DNA from: an uncultured Clostridia bacterium
GTDB taxonomy: Bacteria > Bacillota > Clostridia > Christensenellales > DTU072
Assembly: GCA_944363505.1 (NCBI GenBank)
Contig: CALVUD010000001.1
Coordinates: 149,633-213,632 of the forward strand
Direction: 5' to 3'
Length of the DNA stretch: 64,000 nucleotides
Each line of letters starts with the position of its first letter. Position 1 is the first letter of the stretch. The position numbers were made by a program, and so were the translations under genes. The notes under the pieces are model-generated. The model saw only the letters and a program-made list of their open reading frames with translations, was not told the DNA's origin and ran no database searches. Shown in pieces: positions 34,975 to 42,270 of the stretch.

Positions 34975-36489
34975 TCAGGGTATATCGTTTTGAAACCATA
35001 CGACGTCGCCGCTCTCCAGCAATGCGGCAAGCGTTTTTTCGACCTCGGAAAAATGCCTGAGTCTGATGATCTTTCCGTTAAAAGCGCGTTTTCCGAGTTC
35101 CTTTTTTATTATTCCGGCGTTTTCGCCGACAAGCACGACCATGTCCGCCGCCTCGGCGAGAGCGTCGGCAAAACGAGCGTTTATGCGTTTTTTTGCTTTG
35201 CCGAGTTCGGTTATCCCCTGCGCGACAACGATCTTCCTGCCCGAAAAGGCTTTCAGCGACTCCGCCGAGGACAACGCCCCTTCGATATTGGAGTTATATC
35301 CGTCGTCGATAAGTGTGATCTCGCCCTCCCGTTTCACCTCGAACCGGTGGGGAACGGGTCGAATAAGCTTGAGCCGCGCGGCTATGTCTTTTAGCGGCAC
35401 GCCGAGTTTTAACGCCGTTGCCGCCGCCATGGCGGCGTTATAGGCGTTGTATTTTCCGTGCAAAGGGAACTCCACGAACCGCCTTTCGCCTTTAAATGTA
35501 AGGAAAAAGCGTAATCCTTTTTCGGTTTCGGTTACTTTTTCGGCTCTCACGTCCCCCTCCGCGCCCGCCGTCAGCGCCGACGGGAAACGCTTCGCCATCT
35601 TCATGGTATACTCGTTCGCTCCGTTTAAAACGAGGCGGGCGGGATCCTCCAGCGCTTCGCCGAGGCGCGCCTTTTCCGCCGCCACGCGCTCTATGCTGCC
35701 GAAAGTTTCCAGATGCTGTTCGCATACTCCCGTGATAATACCGTAATCGGGTTTAAGAAGTCTGACGAGCTCGTCTATGTCGCCCTTTCTCCGAGCGCCG
35801 AACTCGGCGACGAAAACCTGTTCCCCGCGATAGCTTTCGAGACTTTTGACTATCCCGAAGGGCGTATTCAGATTGCCCGCCGTGGCAAGAACGGTATAAT
35901 GCCCTTCGAGAACGGTTTTCAACATGTTTTTGACGCCCGTCTTGCCGTAGCTGCCCGTAACAGCCACCCTAATACAGTTCAGACGCGCAAATTTTTCGGA
36001 ATATTTTTTCAAATATCGGGCGTTATTCGCTTTTTCGAACGGGAGCGCAGCCAATGCCGCCGCATCCATTAAGACGCCCGAGACGGCGAGGCAGAACGCG
36101 CAATAAGCTACCCCCGCGGCGGTACTCCCGAACGCGAACAAAGCCGCGTTGACGGCAAACTGAAACGCAAGATACAATATGTAAAATCTCGTGGCGCGCG
36201 CCGTGAATCTGAATTTAACGCGCATACGCCACGCCCCGACCGAATAATATATCAGTAAGACGAATACCGATGCCTCGAAAGCAATCACTCCGGCGCCTTT
36301 ACGGTAATTTTCCGCTACGGCGAAAGTCACGCCGAGCGCGAACAAAACGAAGTATTCGCCGAGTTCCGACCGCGACAAAAGCGCGGGATAATAGTTTGCC
36401 GCCTGAATTTTACCCGCTTTAACGAGGCTTTTCGGAACCGCTACGGCAAGCGTGGTAAAAAACAAGGCGATGAAAACGTATTCCGTCAT
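34975..36489 (-). CDS. murF: Membrane-embedded MurF-like Mur ligase
   Basis: 504 residues. Unlike usual MurF, the first ~155 residues are a hydrophobic domain with about four or five transmembrane helices in place of the soluble UDP-substrate domain. The ligase core follows: P-loop 'VTGSYGKTGVKNML' (GKTT is GKTG here), 'NLNTPFGIVKSL', 'FVAEFGARRKGDI', 'GVCEQHLETFG', 'VEFPLHGKYNAYNAAMA' and the C-terminal domain 'LIDDGYNSNIEGALSS'. MurF adds D-Ala-D-Ala to UDP-MurNAc-tripeptide. The neighbouring ddl supports this role, and no other murF is seen in the window, but a related reaction cannot be excluded. Stop 10 bases before ddl. Confidence 0.8.
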   Translation of the reverse strand: MTEYVFIALFFTTLAVAVPKSLVKAGKIQAANYYPALLSRSELGEYFVLFALGVTFAVAENYRKGAGVIAFEASVFVLLIYYSVGAWRMRVKFRFTARATRFYILYLAFQFAVNAALFAFGSTAAGVAYCAFCLAVSGVLMDAAALAALPFEKANNARYLKKYSEKFARLNCIRVAVTGSYGKTGVKNMLKTVLEGHYTVLATAGNLNTPFGIVKSLESYRGEQVFVAEFGARRKGDIDELVRLLKPDYGIITGVCEQHLETFGSIERVAAEKARLGEALEDPARLVLNGANEYTMKMAKRFPSALTAGAEGDVRAEKVTETEKGLRFFLTFKGERRFVEFPLHGKYNAYNAAMAAATALKLGVPLKDIAARLKLIRPVPHRFEVKREGEITLIDDGYNSNIEGALSSAESLKAFSGRKIVVAQGITELGKAKKRINARFADALAEAADMVVLVGENAGIIKKELGKRAFNGKIIRLRHFSEVEKTLAALLESGDVVWFQNDIP

Positions 36490-36492
36490 ACA

Positions 36493-37236
36493 CTATTCCC
36501 CGCCAATATATGCTTTTATCAGCACGATTGTTTCAGCCGTTCGGTCGAGATACGAAAAATGTCCGGCGTCCTTGAAAACGTGCAGCTCGGAACCGCGTAT
36601 CAGCCGTCTGTAGCGGTACGCCATATACGCTTTCGTGTCGCGGTCGCGCCCGCCCCAAAGTATCAGCGCGCCGCATTTTATCTTTGCCGCTTCGGCTTCC
36701 TGATACTCGTTGACGACGTTTACCAAAGTGGCTTTCAAATAACCCGAAGCCGCCTCGTAATCCAGAGATCCTTTAAGTCCCCTATCGTTATATTTTTTTA
36801 GTATTTTATGAATTTTGGAACGCAAACGCTTGAAAACGACCCCTCTCGGCTTTAATCCGGCAGCGTCAACGAGAATGAGTTTTCTAACCAGCGCGGGATA
36901 CTTTACGGCCGTTTTGACGGCGACTCTGCCGCCGAAGGAATGCCCGAGGACCACGGCGGTTTCCACGTTTAAAGCTTTTGCGGTTTCCATTACGCCGTCC
37001 GCATAGTCGTCGACGGTAAGCGCCCTGTCCGGATGCGGCGTTTCACCGAACCCGTACATATCCGCGGCGATCACCCTGTATTCGTTTTCGAGAGCTTTTG
37101 CGATAGGTCCGAAAGCGGCTGCCGAGGCTCCCCAGCCGTGCAATAGGATAACTGCGGGAGCGTCCTTTTTTCCAGTTACGACGCAACGAAACATATTAAA
37201 TAATATGCCGGGGAGTATCAAAACGTCATAGTTCAT
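36493..37236 (-). CDS. Alpha/beta-hydrolase
   Basis: 247 residues. Oxyanion motif 'VILLHGWGASAAAFG', nucleophile elbow 'VLGHSFGGRVA', acid 'LWGGRDRD' and catalytic His 'KDAGHFSYLDR'. The substrate is unknown. It ends three bases before the murF-like start, so it is likely cotranscribed with murF and ddl. The ATG at 37236 has no clear Shine-Dalgarno; an ATG 14 codons in is an alternative. Confidence 0.85.
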   Translation of the reverse strand: MNYDVLILPGILFNMFRCVVTGKKDAPAVILLHGWGASAAAFGPIAKALENEYRVIAADMYGFGETPHPDRALTVDDYADGVMETAKALNVETAVVLGHSFGGRVAVKTAVKYPALVRKLILVDAAGLKPRGVVFKRLRSKIHKILKKYNDRGLKGSLDYEAASGYLKATLVNVVNEYQEAEAAKIKCGALILWGGRDRDTKAYMAYRYRRLIRGSELHVFKDAGHFSYLDRTAETIVLIKAYIGGE

Positions 37237-37263
37237 ACGGCTAAAAGCGCATGCTCTTCCCGA

Positions 37264-37290
37264 AAATAAAAAAGCGCCGTTTAAGGCGCG
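37264..37290 (-). terminator. Terminator downstream of rimI
   Basis: Minus strand: GCGCC / GGCGC (37285-37289 and 37274-37278, 6-nt loop) followed by TTTTTTATTTT. It ends the tsaE-tsaB-rimI transcript. Confidence 0.85.
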
Positions 37291-37301
37291 GTTTTTATTA
37301 A

Positions 37302-37757
37302 TTAAGGCTGTTTACGGTCGAAATAGTACCAATAAATCCTGGCGGGCTTATCCCAGCCGTAGTAATGGGGTCTGAGCCCCGCGCTGACAAAACCCGTCTT
37401 TTCGTAAAGCGCGATGGCGGCTTCGTTGGAGTTATCCACCTCCAGCGTAACGGCTACGATATCAAGCGAACGCGCCTTGTCGAGGATCGCTTTCATTATT
37501 TCCGTTCCCGCTCCGGACCTGCGATACGGCGCGGAAACGGCGATATTCATGATATGCGCCTCGTCCTCGACGTGCGCGAAGCCGCCGTAACCCATCAGCT
37601 TTCCGTCCTCGCTCTCAGCGACGAAATAATGCTTGTGTTTATCGGCGTATTCCATGCAAAAGCTGTCGTATGACCACGGATGTTCGAAACATTCCTTCTC
37701 GATCTCGGCGATACCGAACAGGTCTTTCAGTTCGTAAGGGCGCACGCTGAAGTTCAT
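37302..37757 (-). CDS. rimI: Ribosomal-protein-alanine N-acetyltransferase RimI
   Basis: 151 residues, GNAT fold: 'FGIAEIEKECFEHPWSYDSF' (the RimI-type substrate region), 'IMNIAVSAPYRRSGAGTEIM' (acetyl-CoA pyrophosphate loop R/Q-x-x-G-x-G/A) and 'VTLEVDNSNEAAIALYEKTGFVSAG'. It acetylates the N-terminus of ribosomal protein S18 in E. coli. The tsaE-tsaB-rimI order is typical. Confidence 0.92.
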   Translation of the reverse strand: MNFSVRPYELKDLFGIAEIEKECFEHPWSYDSFCMEYADKHKHYFVAESEDGKLMGYGGFAHVEDEAHIMNIAVSAPYRRSGAGTEIMKAILDKARSLDIVAVTLEVDNSNEAAIALYEKTGFVSAGLRPHYYGWDKPARIYWYYFDRKQP

Positions 37758-38323
37758 TTCTGATTCTCCGCGGAGGATTTTTTGATATAAAACGGACGCG
37801 CCAGCTCGGTAAACTCGCCTTTTCCGACCTTTTGCAACAATACCTTTTCCGCACCCGAAGGATCGGGAGATAAGTAATATACCCTTTCCAAACCGTTAAA
37901 ACGCGCTTCGTCCAGCTCCGACGCGTTCACGGCGAGATATTCGTCCTCGCCCGCGCGACGTTTCAGCGCGTAAAAATTGTCGTTTTTGCAGTCCATCAGC
38001 GCAATGACGTCGTCCTTGCCGAACACCACGCTTTCAAGAGCCGTAAGTTCTACCGTTTTCGCGCCCGAGGCGCGCGCCAGAGCGTTCACGGTGGTAACGC
38101 CTATCCTGATACCCGTAAAAGAACCGGGACCCGTAACCGCGCCCAGAACGTCGACTTCCCCTATCGCAACTCCCGCTTCAGTTAAAAGCTCGTCGATTTT
38201 CGTCAGTATCATAGAGGCGTGCCGCCTCGCGGAGTCGTTGCCGAGATATGTAAAACGCTTTTCTCCCGCTCCAAGGCAGATCATAAGTTTAGGCTGCGTA
38301 GCGTCGACTATCAGAAAGTTCAT
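37754..38323 (-). CDS. tsaB: tRNA threonylcarbamoyladenosine biosynthesis protein TsaB
   Basis: 189 residues. ASKHA-fold scaffold protein with 'FLIVDATQPKLMICL', 'HASMILTKIDELL' and 'LGAVTGPGSFTGIRIGVTTVNALA'. TsaB partners TsaD and TsaE to make t6A at position 37 of ANN-decoding tRNAs. tsaD is not in the window. It overlaps both tsaE and rimI by 4 bases. Confidence 0.95.
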   Translation of the reverse strand: MNFLIVDATQPKLMICLGAGEKRFTYLGNDSARRHASMILTKIDELLTEAGVAIGEVDVLGAVTGPGSFTGIRIGVTTVNALARASGAKTVELTALESVVFGKDDVIALMDCKNDNFYALKRRAGEDEYLAVNASELDEARFNGLERVYYLSPDPSGAEKVLLQKVGKGEFTELARPFYIKKSSAENQK

Positions 38324-38733
38324 AGCCCCTCCACCGTGATCAGGCGTTCCTCGCCGCCCTTGTCGCAGATGTCGATTTTTACGGTTTTCCCGGGGAGAGC
38401 GACTCCCGGTTTATTCCATTCGATCACCGTAACGGCGTCGGGAGCGAAATATTCGTCCAGACCCAGTTCCTGTAATTCGTCCTCGCTTTCCACGCGGTAC
38501 AGGTCGAAATGGTACAGTTTTAGTTTTTCGCCGGAATATTCCCTGACAAGCGTGAACGTGGGCGAAACCACCTCGCGCGTTACCCCCAAAGCCTTTGCAA
38601 GACCCTTGGTAAACGTAGTCTTTCCCGCGCCAAGACCGCCGCCGAGCAGAAGAATTTCGCCGCCTTTGAGACGGGAAGCCAACGTTTTTGCCAGCTCGTA
38701 AGTATCCGAAACGCAGTGAGATACGAATTCCAT
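38320..38733 (-). CDS. tsaE: tRNA threonylcarbamoyladenosine biosynthesis ATPase TsaE
   Basis: 137 residues with P-loop 'LLGGGLGAGKTTFTKGLAKALG', 'SPTFTLVREY' and 'HFDLYRV', the family's Walker A, switch and HxDxYR motifs. It powers the TsaB-TsaD complex. Coupled to tsaB. Confidence 0.96.
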   Translation of the reverse strand: MEFVSHCVSDTYELAKTLASRLKGGEILLLGGGLGAGKTTFTKGLAKALGVTREVVSPTFTLVREYSGEKLKLYHFDLYRVESEDELQELGLDEYFAPDAVTVIEWNKPGVALPGKTVKIDICDKGGEERLITVEGL

Positions 38734-38737
38734 CGCG

Positions 38738-39496
38738 CTATATGTGCAATATCGGCGACAGGCGCTTATATATAAGCAGCGTTATCACGGACGCCACGGT
38801 CGATTTTAAAATGTTGAATCCCAGTCCGTAATAGCACGCGAACTCCACCCTGACCTCCATGACCACGGGCGCGAATACGGAATATAGCGGCACGGTGATG
38901 AAATAATTGTTGAATACCGAAACCGCGGCGTTTACCGATATGCCTATCAGCAGGCTGATCAGCGCGCCTTTCATGGTCTTATGGTACTTGTAGTAAAGCG
39001 AAGCGGGCAAAACCAAAGCCGTTCCGACGATAAAGTTGGAAAGTTCTCCCACGAACATCGTGTCGGAAGTGGACAGCTTGATGACGCATTTGATAAATTC
39101 TATGATCACTCCGCCGACGGGTCCCAAGGCGAAACCGCCGATAAGAGCGGGTACGTCGGAAAAGTCCATATCCAGCACGTTGAACGGGAACGCCGCGAAT
39201 ATCGGGAACCTGGCAAACAAGTATAAAACCGTCGCCAGCGCCGCCAATACCCCGACTTTTGCAAGATATGCCACCGCGTTACGTCCGGAAAAAGGACGTT
39301 TCGGAGAGGTTTTTCTGCCGTGTATACCGGGAGGATCCAACGGACCCGCGGGTTTTAAGGTTATCTGCGGTTCGTTCATGTCCGCCGCGTCGTTCCCGAC
39401 GCTTTCTGCTTCCGCGTCTGAAACCGCGTTTATGTCTTTTTTTGCTTCTTCATCGCTCCCGACGGCGTCGGGAGCAAACTTTTCCGTTTCCGTCAT
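38738..39496 (-). CDS. ribU: ECF transporter S component, RibU-like (riboflavin)
   Basis: 252 residues. A polar, acidic N-terminal extension of ~75 residues precedes six transmembrane helices. The RibU-like signature 'VLDMDFSDVPALIGGFALGP' followed by 'GGVIIEFIK' suggests riboflavin or a related flavin as substrate. S components need the shared EcfA/A'/T module, which is not in the window. No FMN riboswitch can sit upstream: rsfS ends 18 bases away. The extension is unusual for S components. Confidence 0.78.
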   Translation of the reverse strand: MTETEKFAPDAVGSDEEAKKDINAVSDAEAESVGNDAADMNEPQITLKPAGPLDPPGIHGRKTSPKRPFSGRNAVAYLAKVGVLAALATVLYLFARFPIFAAFPFNVLDMDFSDVPALIGGFALGPVGGVIIEFIKCVIKLSTSDTMFVGELSNFIVGTALVLPASLYYKYHKTMKGALISLLIGISVNAAVSVFNNYFITVPLYSVFAPVVMEVRVEFACYYGLGFNILKSTVASVITLLIYKRLSPILHI

Positions 39497-39514
39497 ATTT
39501 TTAAAACCTCTGAA

Positions 39515-39841
39515 TCAGCCTTCTTTACGGGACCAAAGTTTTTCCAGGCAATAAAAATCTCTCGTATCCGCTCCGAAAACGTGTACTATCACGGAATCGT
39601 AATCGAGTACCGCCCATCTGCCTTCCCTGATACCTTCGCTTCTGGTGGGAGCGACGCCCAGTTCGTACATCTTTTCCTCGACCTCTTCGGCTATCGCGCG
39701 GACGTGATTGTAGTTTTTACCCGTCGTTACTATAAAGAAATCCGCTATCGCGGGTTGGGTAAGTTCTATCGTAACGGTATCCTTACCGTTTTTATCCTCG
39801 ATAACTTTTTTTACGGCTTCAGCCAATGCTTTCGCTTCCAT
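39515..39841 (-). CDS. rsfS: Ribosome silencing factor RsfS
   Basis: 108 residues, family length: 'IADFFIVTTGKNYNHVRAIAEEVEEKM', 'EGIREGRWAVLDYDSVIVHVF' and 'RDFYCLEKLW'. It binds ribosomal protein uL14 and blocks subunit joining. It overlaps the end of nadD-yqeK by 23 bases; nadD-yqeK-rsfS is the common Firmicute order. Confidence 0.96.
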   Translation of the reverse strand: MEAKALAEAVKKVIEDKNGKDTVTIELTQPAIADFFIVTTGKNYNHVRAIAEEVEEKMYELGVAPTRSEGIREGRWAVLDYDSVIVHVFGADTRDFYCLEKLWSRKEG

Positions 39842-40991
39842 TTTGCCTCCTTTCGTTATTATACCATTCGAAAGCTTTATAAGTCAACGGATCGGGCGTT
39901 TCTCCGCGCGAAAGCAGATATCCGACGGTATGTCTCAAAACCGCCGCCACGCCCTCGTTCAGTCCGCGGGAAGCAGCCGTTCTCAACTCGTCTATCCCCG
40001 GATAGTTTCTGCCCTTTTCGAGCTTGTCCGCAAGATAGATAAGCTTTCCCGTTTCGGACATGTTTTCTTTTGCGGTCGTGTGAAATTTTATCGCTTCAAG
40101 CACTTCCCCGTCGGTTATCCCGTATACTTCGCGCGCTCGCACGGCGCCGTCGTACTGGTGGCAAACCGGCATCGGCGTGCCTGCGGGATAGAACGAAAGC
40201 CCGAACATCGGGGAATACGGCTTTGCCGCGTCGTGCAGGATCGCCGCCGTGAACGCCTTATCGAAGCTTACCCCGCCCAACCAGGCGTGCTCCGTCGCCC
40301 ATTCGGCTGTATTCAGGGAATGAACGTACAACGACGGCGGCAGTTCGCTTTTCAGCTTTTCGGTAAGTAACGAATATTCGCCGTAAAGCCCGTGAGAGCG
40401 GATAAAAGCGTATACGGATGGGGTCAGGAACGCCTCGGCTCTTTCGTACTGATTCGTTTCCGTCAAAAAGCGTATCAGAGAAGACGATACCCCGGCCGTT
40501 ACGGCGTCGAGCGGGAAAAAGCGCGCGCCGGGGTAAAGGGCGTTCAGCCTGTCGCATTCTTCTTTCACGCCCTCGGCGCTGCCGCGCGGGTAAACGCATA
40601 TCGGCATCGTGCAGGCAACCGCGTCGGGATTTTTCCAGGTAGTGAATTTGAACAGGGAATCGGAGCCTATGACGTAGGTCAGTTCGTCGCCCGCGTATTT
40701 TTCGGCAAGACGCCCGAGCGTTTTGTACGCATAGGAAGGTTCGGGATAAAACTCGAGCTCGGTTTCGTCGATAATTATTTTTATCCCGACGTCGGCGGCG
40801 TCCGAAACGAACGCTTCCAGCATTTTTTTCCGGACGGAGTAATCGGTAACCGCCCCCGATTTGTGCGGAGGATTCGGCGCGGGTAACAGCAAAACGGCGT
40901 CGAGCGCGAGTTCGTTCGCCGCTTCGACCGCCAATAAAAGATGTTCGGTGTGGACGGGATCGAAAGTGCCGCCCAGTACGCCCAGTTTCAT
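39819..40991 (-). CDS. nadD: Fused nicotinate-nucleotide adenylyltransferase (NadD) and YqeK HD hydrolase
   Basis: 390 residues from the ATG at 40991; a frame to 41120 crosses the promoter. Residues 1-~200 are NadD: 'LGVLGGTFDPVHTEHLLLA' (HxGH-type motif as HTEH), 'PAPNPPHK', 'YVIGSDSLF' and 'VSSSLIR'. Residues ~205-390 form a YqeK-type HD domain: 'HSLNTAEWATEHA', 'AAILHDAAKPYSP', 'HQYDGAVRA' and 'IKFHTTAKENMS'. NadD makes deamido-NAD; YqeK hydrolyses Ap4A in Firmicutes. The two are usually separate adjacent genes; here they are one chain. The start is six bases from a -10, so probably leaderless. Confidence 0.93.
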   Translation of the reverse strand: MKLGVLGGTFDPVHTEHLLLAVEAANELALDAVLLLPAPNPPHKSGAVTDYSVRKKMLEAFVSDAADVGIKIIIDETELEFYPEPSYAYKTLGRLAEKYAGDELTYVIGSDSLFKFTTWKNPDAVACTMPICVYPRGSAEGVKEECDRLNALYPGARFFPLDAVTAGVSSSLIRFLTETNQYERAEAFLTPSVYAFIRSHGLYGEYSLLTEKLKSELPPSLYVHSLNTAEWATEHAWLGGVSFDKAFTAAILHDAAKPYSPMFGLSFYPAGTPMPVCHQYDGAVRAREVYGITDGEVLEAIKFHTTAKENMSETGKLIYLADKLEKGRNYPGIDELRTAASRGLNEGVAAVLRHTVGYLLSRGETPDPLTYKAFEWYNNERRQNGSESIG

Positions 40992-40997
40992 ACCCCG

Positions 40998-41026
40998 ATT
41001 ATACACCTTTCCGTACGCGTTGTAAA
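40998..41026 (-). promoter_or_regulatory. Sigma-A promoter of nadD-yqeK-rsfS, predicted leaderless
   Basis: Minus strand: -35 TTTACA (41021-41026), 17-bp spacer, -10 TATAAT (40998-41003), six bases CGGGGT, then the ATG at 40991. Confidence 0.7.
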
Positions 41027-41061
41027 CGGTTAAAAGCGGTCGTAACGGGAATACTCGGCAT

Positions 41062-41808
41062 ATGGCGTCCGTTACAGACAAAATTTTCTCATCGGTGCTG
41101 TTTGCCGCGGCGGTGTTCATCGTCGCCGCAAAATTTCTGCCTTTGGATATAGCGCTGGCGGTGGCCGGCGTCTCCGTACCGATACTGCTTTCAGTCTACA
41201 AAATTTCGGGGCTGAAAAGAAGCAAGGAAGTTTCCGCGCCCGAAATGTGCGAGTTGCTGGCGCTGGAAGGACTGAAGGATCAGACCGAGAGATTCCGTTC
41301 GACTCTGCCTCCCGACAAGGTAAAGGATTGCAAACCCCCATATATCGTCGCCGAAATAAACGGGGTTTTGTCGGCGGTGGCGTGCCAGTACAAATTTTTG
41401 GATCTGAGCAAGGAAGACATCGCCGCGGCGCACCGTTTCGCAAAAAAAGAAGGCTTGACGACGTGCTACATGCTGACGAGAAGGCGCACGAGAAGCGTTA
41501 TAAGACTCACCGCGCTGACGGATACCCGTTTCATTTTCCCCGACAAAAGGCGCGTTCACAAATATCTGAAAACGCGTTGCGCCCTGCCCGAACGTCCCAA
41601 AATAAAACGGCAACGGCGTTTCAAGGGCATGAGCGGCGCGGAAATACTCGATTACGTGCTTGACCCGGCAAAAATAAAATATTATCTGCTGACGGCGTTC
41701 TGCTTTCTCATCGGCGCGGCGGCGATCGACGGATATTTGTGGTTTTCGCTGCTGCCGATAACGCTCGCGCTGACTTCGATAGTACGCGAAAAAGCGAGCG
41801 GATTATAA
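41062..41808 (+). CDS. Unrecognised membrane protein
   Basis: 248 residues. Two hydrophobic helices at the start (~8-45), a cytoplasmic basic domain of ~150 residues (about 50-200), then a C-terminal hydrophobic pair (~205-240). The middle domain has 'YIVAEINGVLSAVACQYKF' and 'RFIFPDKRRVHKYL', which I cannot match to a family; a nuclease-like fold is conceivable but unsupported. It is transcribed away from nadD and ends at the terminator shared with the phage-like operon. I treat it as a host gene bordering that element. Confidence 0.65.
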   Translation: MASVTDKIFSSVLFAAAVFIVAAKFLPLDIALAVAGVSVPILLSVYKISGLKRSKEVSAPEMCELLALEGLKDQTERFRSTLPPDKVKDCKPPYIVAEINGVLSAVACQYKFLDLSKEDIAAAHRFAKKEGLTTCYMLTRRRTRSVIRLTALTDTRFIFPDKRRVHKYLKTRCALPERPKIKRQRRFKGMSGAEILDYVLDPAKIKYYLLTAFCFLIGAAAIDGYLWFSLLPITLALTSIVREKASGL

Positions 41809-41836
41809 AAAAGCGGGCTTATTGCCCGCTTTTTTC
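41807..41836. terminator. Bidirectional terminator closing the phage-like operon
   Basis: GCGGGC (41813-41818) and GCCCGC (41824-41829) with a 5-nt loop, flanked by six A on the left and six T on the right. It serves the rightward gene ending at 41808 and the leftward operon whose last gene stops at 41835. Confidence 0.92.
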
Positions 41837-42059
41837 ATTTTATTACGGTCGTGTCGTCCTTTTTGACGATCTGCTTTATTTCCTCGATGTCGTCCTTTAT
41901 CAGTTCGACTATCTCCAGCTTTTCCGCGAGCGAATTTATCAGCGTCTGATACTTCGTTTCGCGGTTCTTGCTGTCGCGGATCTGTATGACGAACAACGCG
42001 ACGAACAACATTGCCCACAGTCCGGAATTGACCGCGGCTTCCCATATCTGCTCCCACAT
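41835..42059 (-). CDS. BhlA/UviB-type holin-like protein
   Basis: 74 residues: one N-terminal transmembrane helix ('GLWAMLFVALFVIQI') followed at once by 'RDSKNRETKYQTLINSLAEKL' and an acidic helical tail 'IVELIKDDIEEIKQIV'. This layout is that of the BhlA/UviB family of bacteriocin- or phage-associated holins. It would permeabilise the membrane for release of particles. It is the last gene of the operon; no endolysin gene accompanies it. Confidence 0.8.
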   Translation of the reverse strand: MWEQIWEAAVNSGLWAMLFVALFVIQIRDSKNRETKYQTLINSLAEKLEIVELIKDDIEEIKQIVKKDDTTVIK

Positions 42060-42060
42060 A

Positions 42061-42270
42061 TCATTGACCTCCGTCTGCTTGCTTTTTGCCCGCCTGAGTT
42101 TCCGATGCGGTCAAAACCGTATTCAGTTCCGACAGCTCTTTCAGACAATCCCTGCACAGTCTCAGCTCCCTGCAGGCAGGCGTTCCTTCGCGTTCAACGG
42201 CGAAATCCGCGTAATTAGGGCACACACCGTTGTCGCATTTAAGCCTTATTTTGATTTTTCTGAGTCTCAT
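42061..42270 (-). CDS. Small Cys-rich, probably zinc-binding phage-element protein
   Basis: 69 residues from the ATG at 42270, which overlaps the preceding stop as ATGA and has GGAGAGG upstream. Five cysteines are arranged as 'CDNGVCPNYADF' and 'ACRELRLCRDC', consistent with a zinc ribbon. A basic beginning (MRLRKIKIRLK) is followed by a polar tail. No family recognised. Confidence 0.6.
   Translation of the reverse strand: MRLRKIKIRLKCDNGVCPNYADFAVEREGTPACRELRLCRDCLKELSELNTVLTASETQAGKKQADGGQ

Noticed and set aside
38738..39514. FMN riboswitch expected before a RibU gene
   Set aside because: Only 18 bases separate rsfS and this gene, leaving no room, and no RFN-type core is visible.
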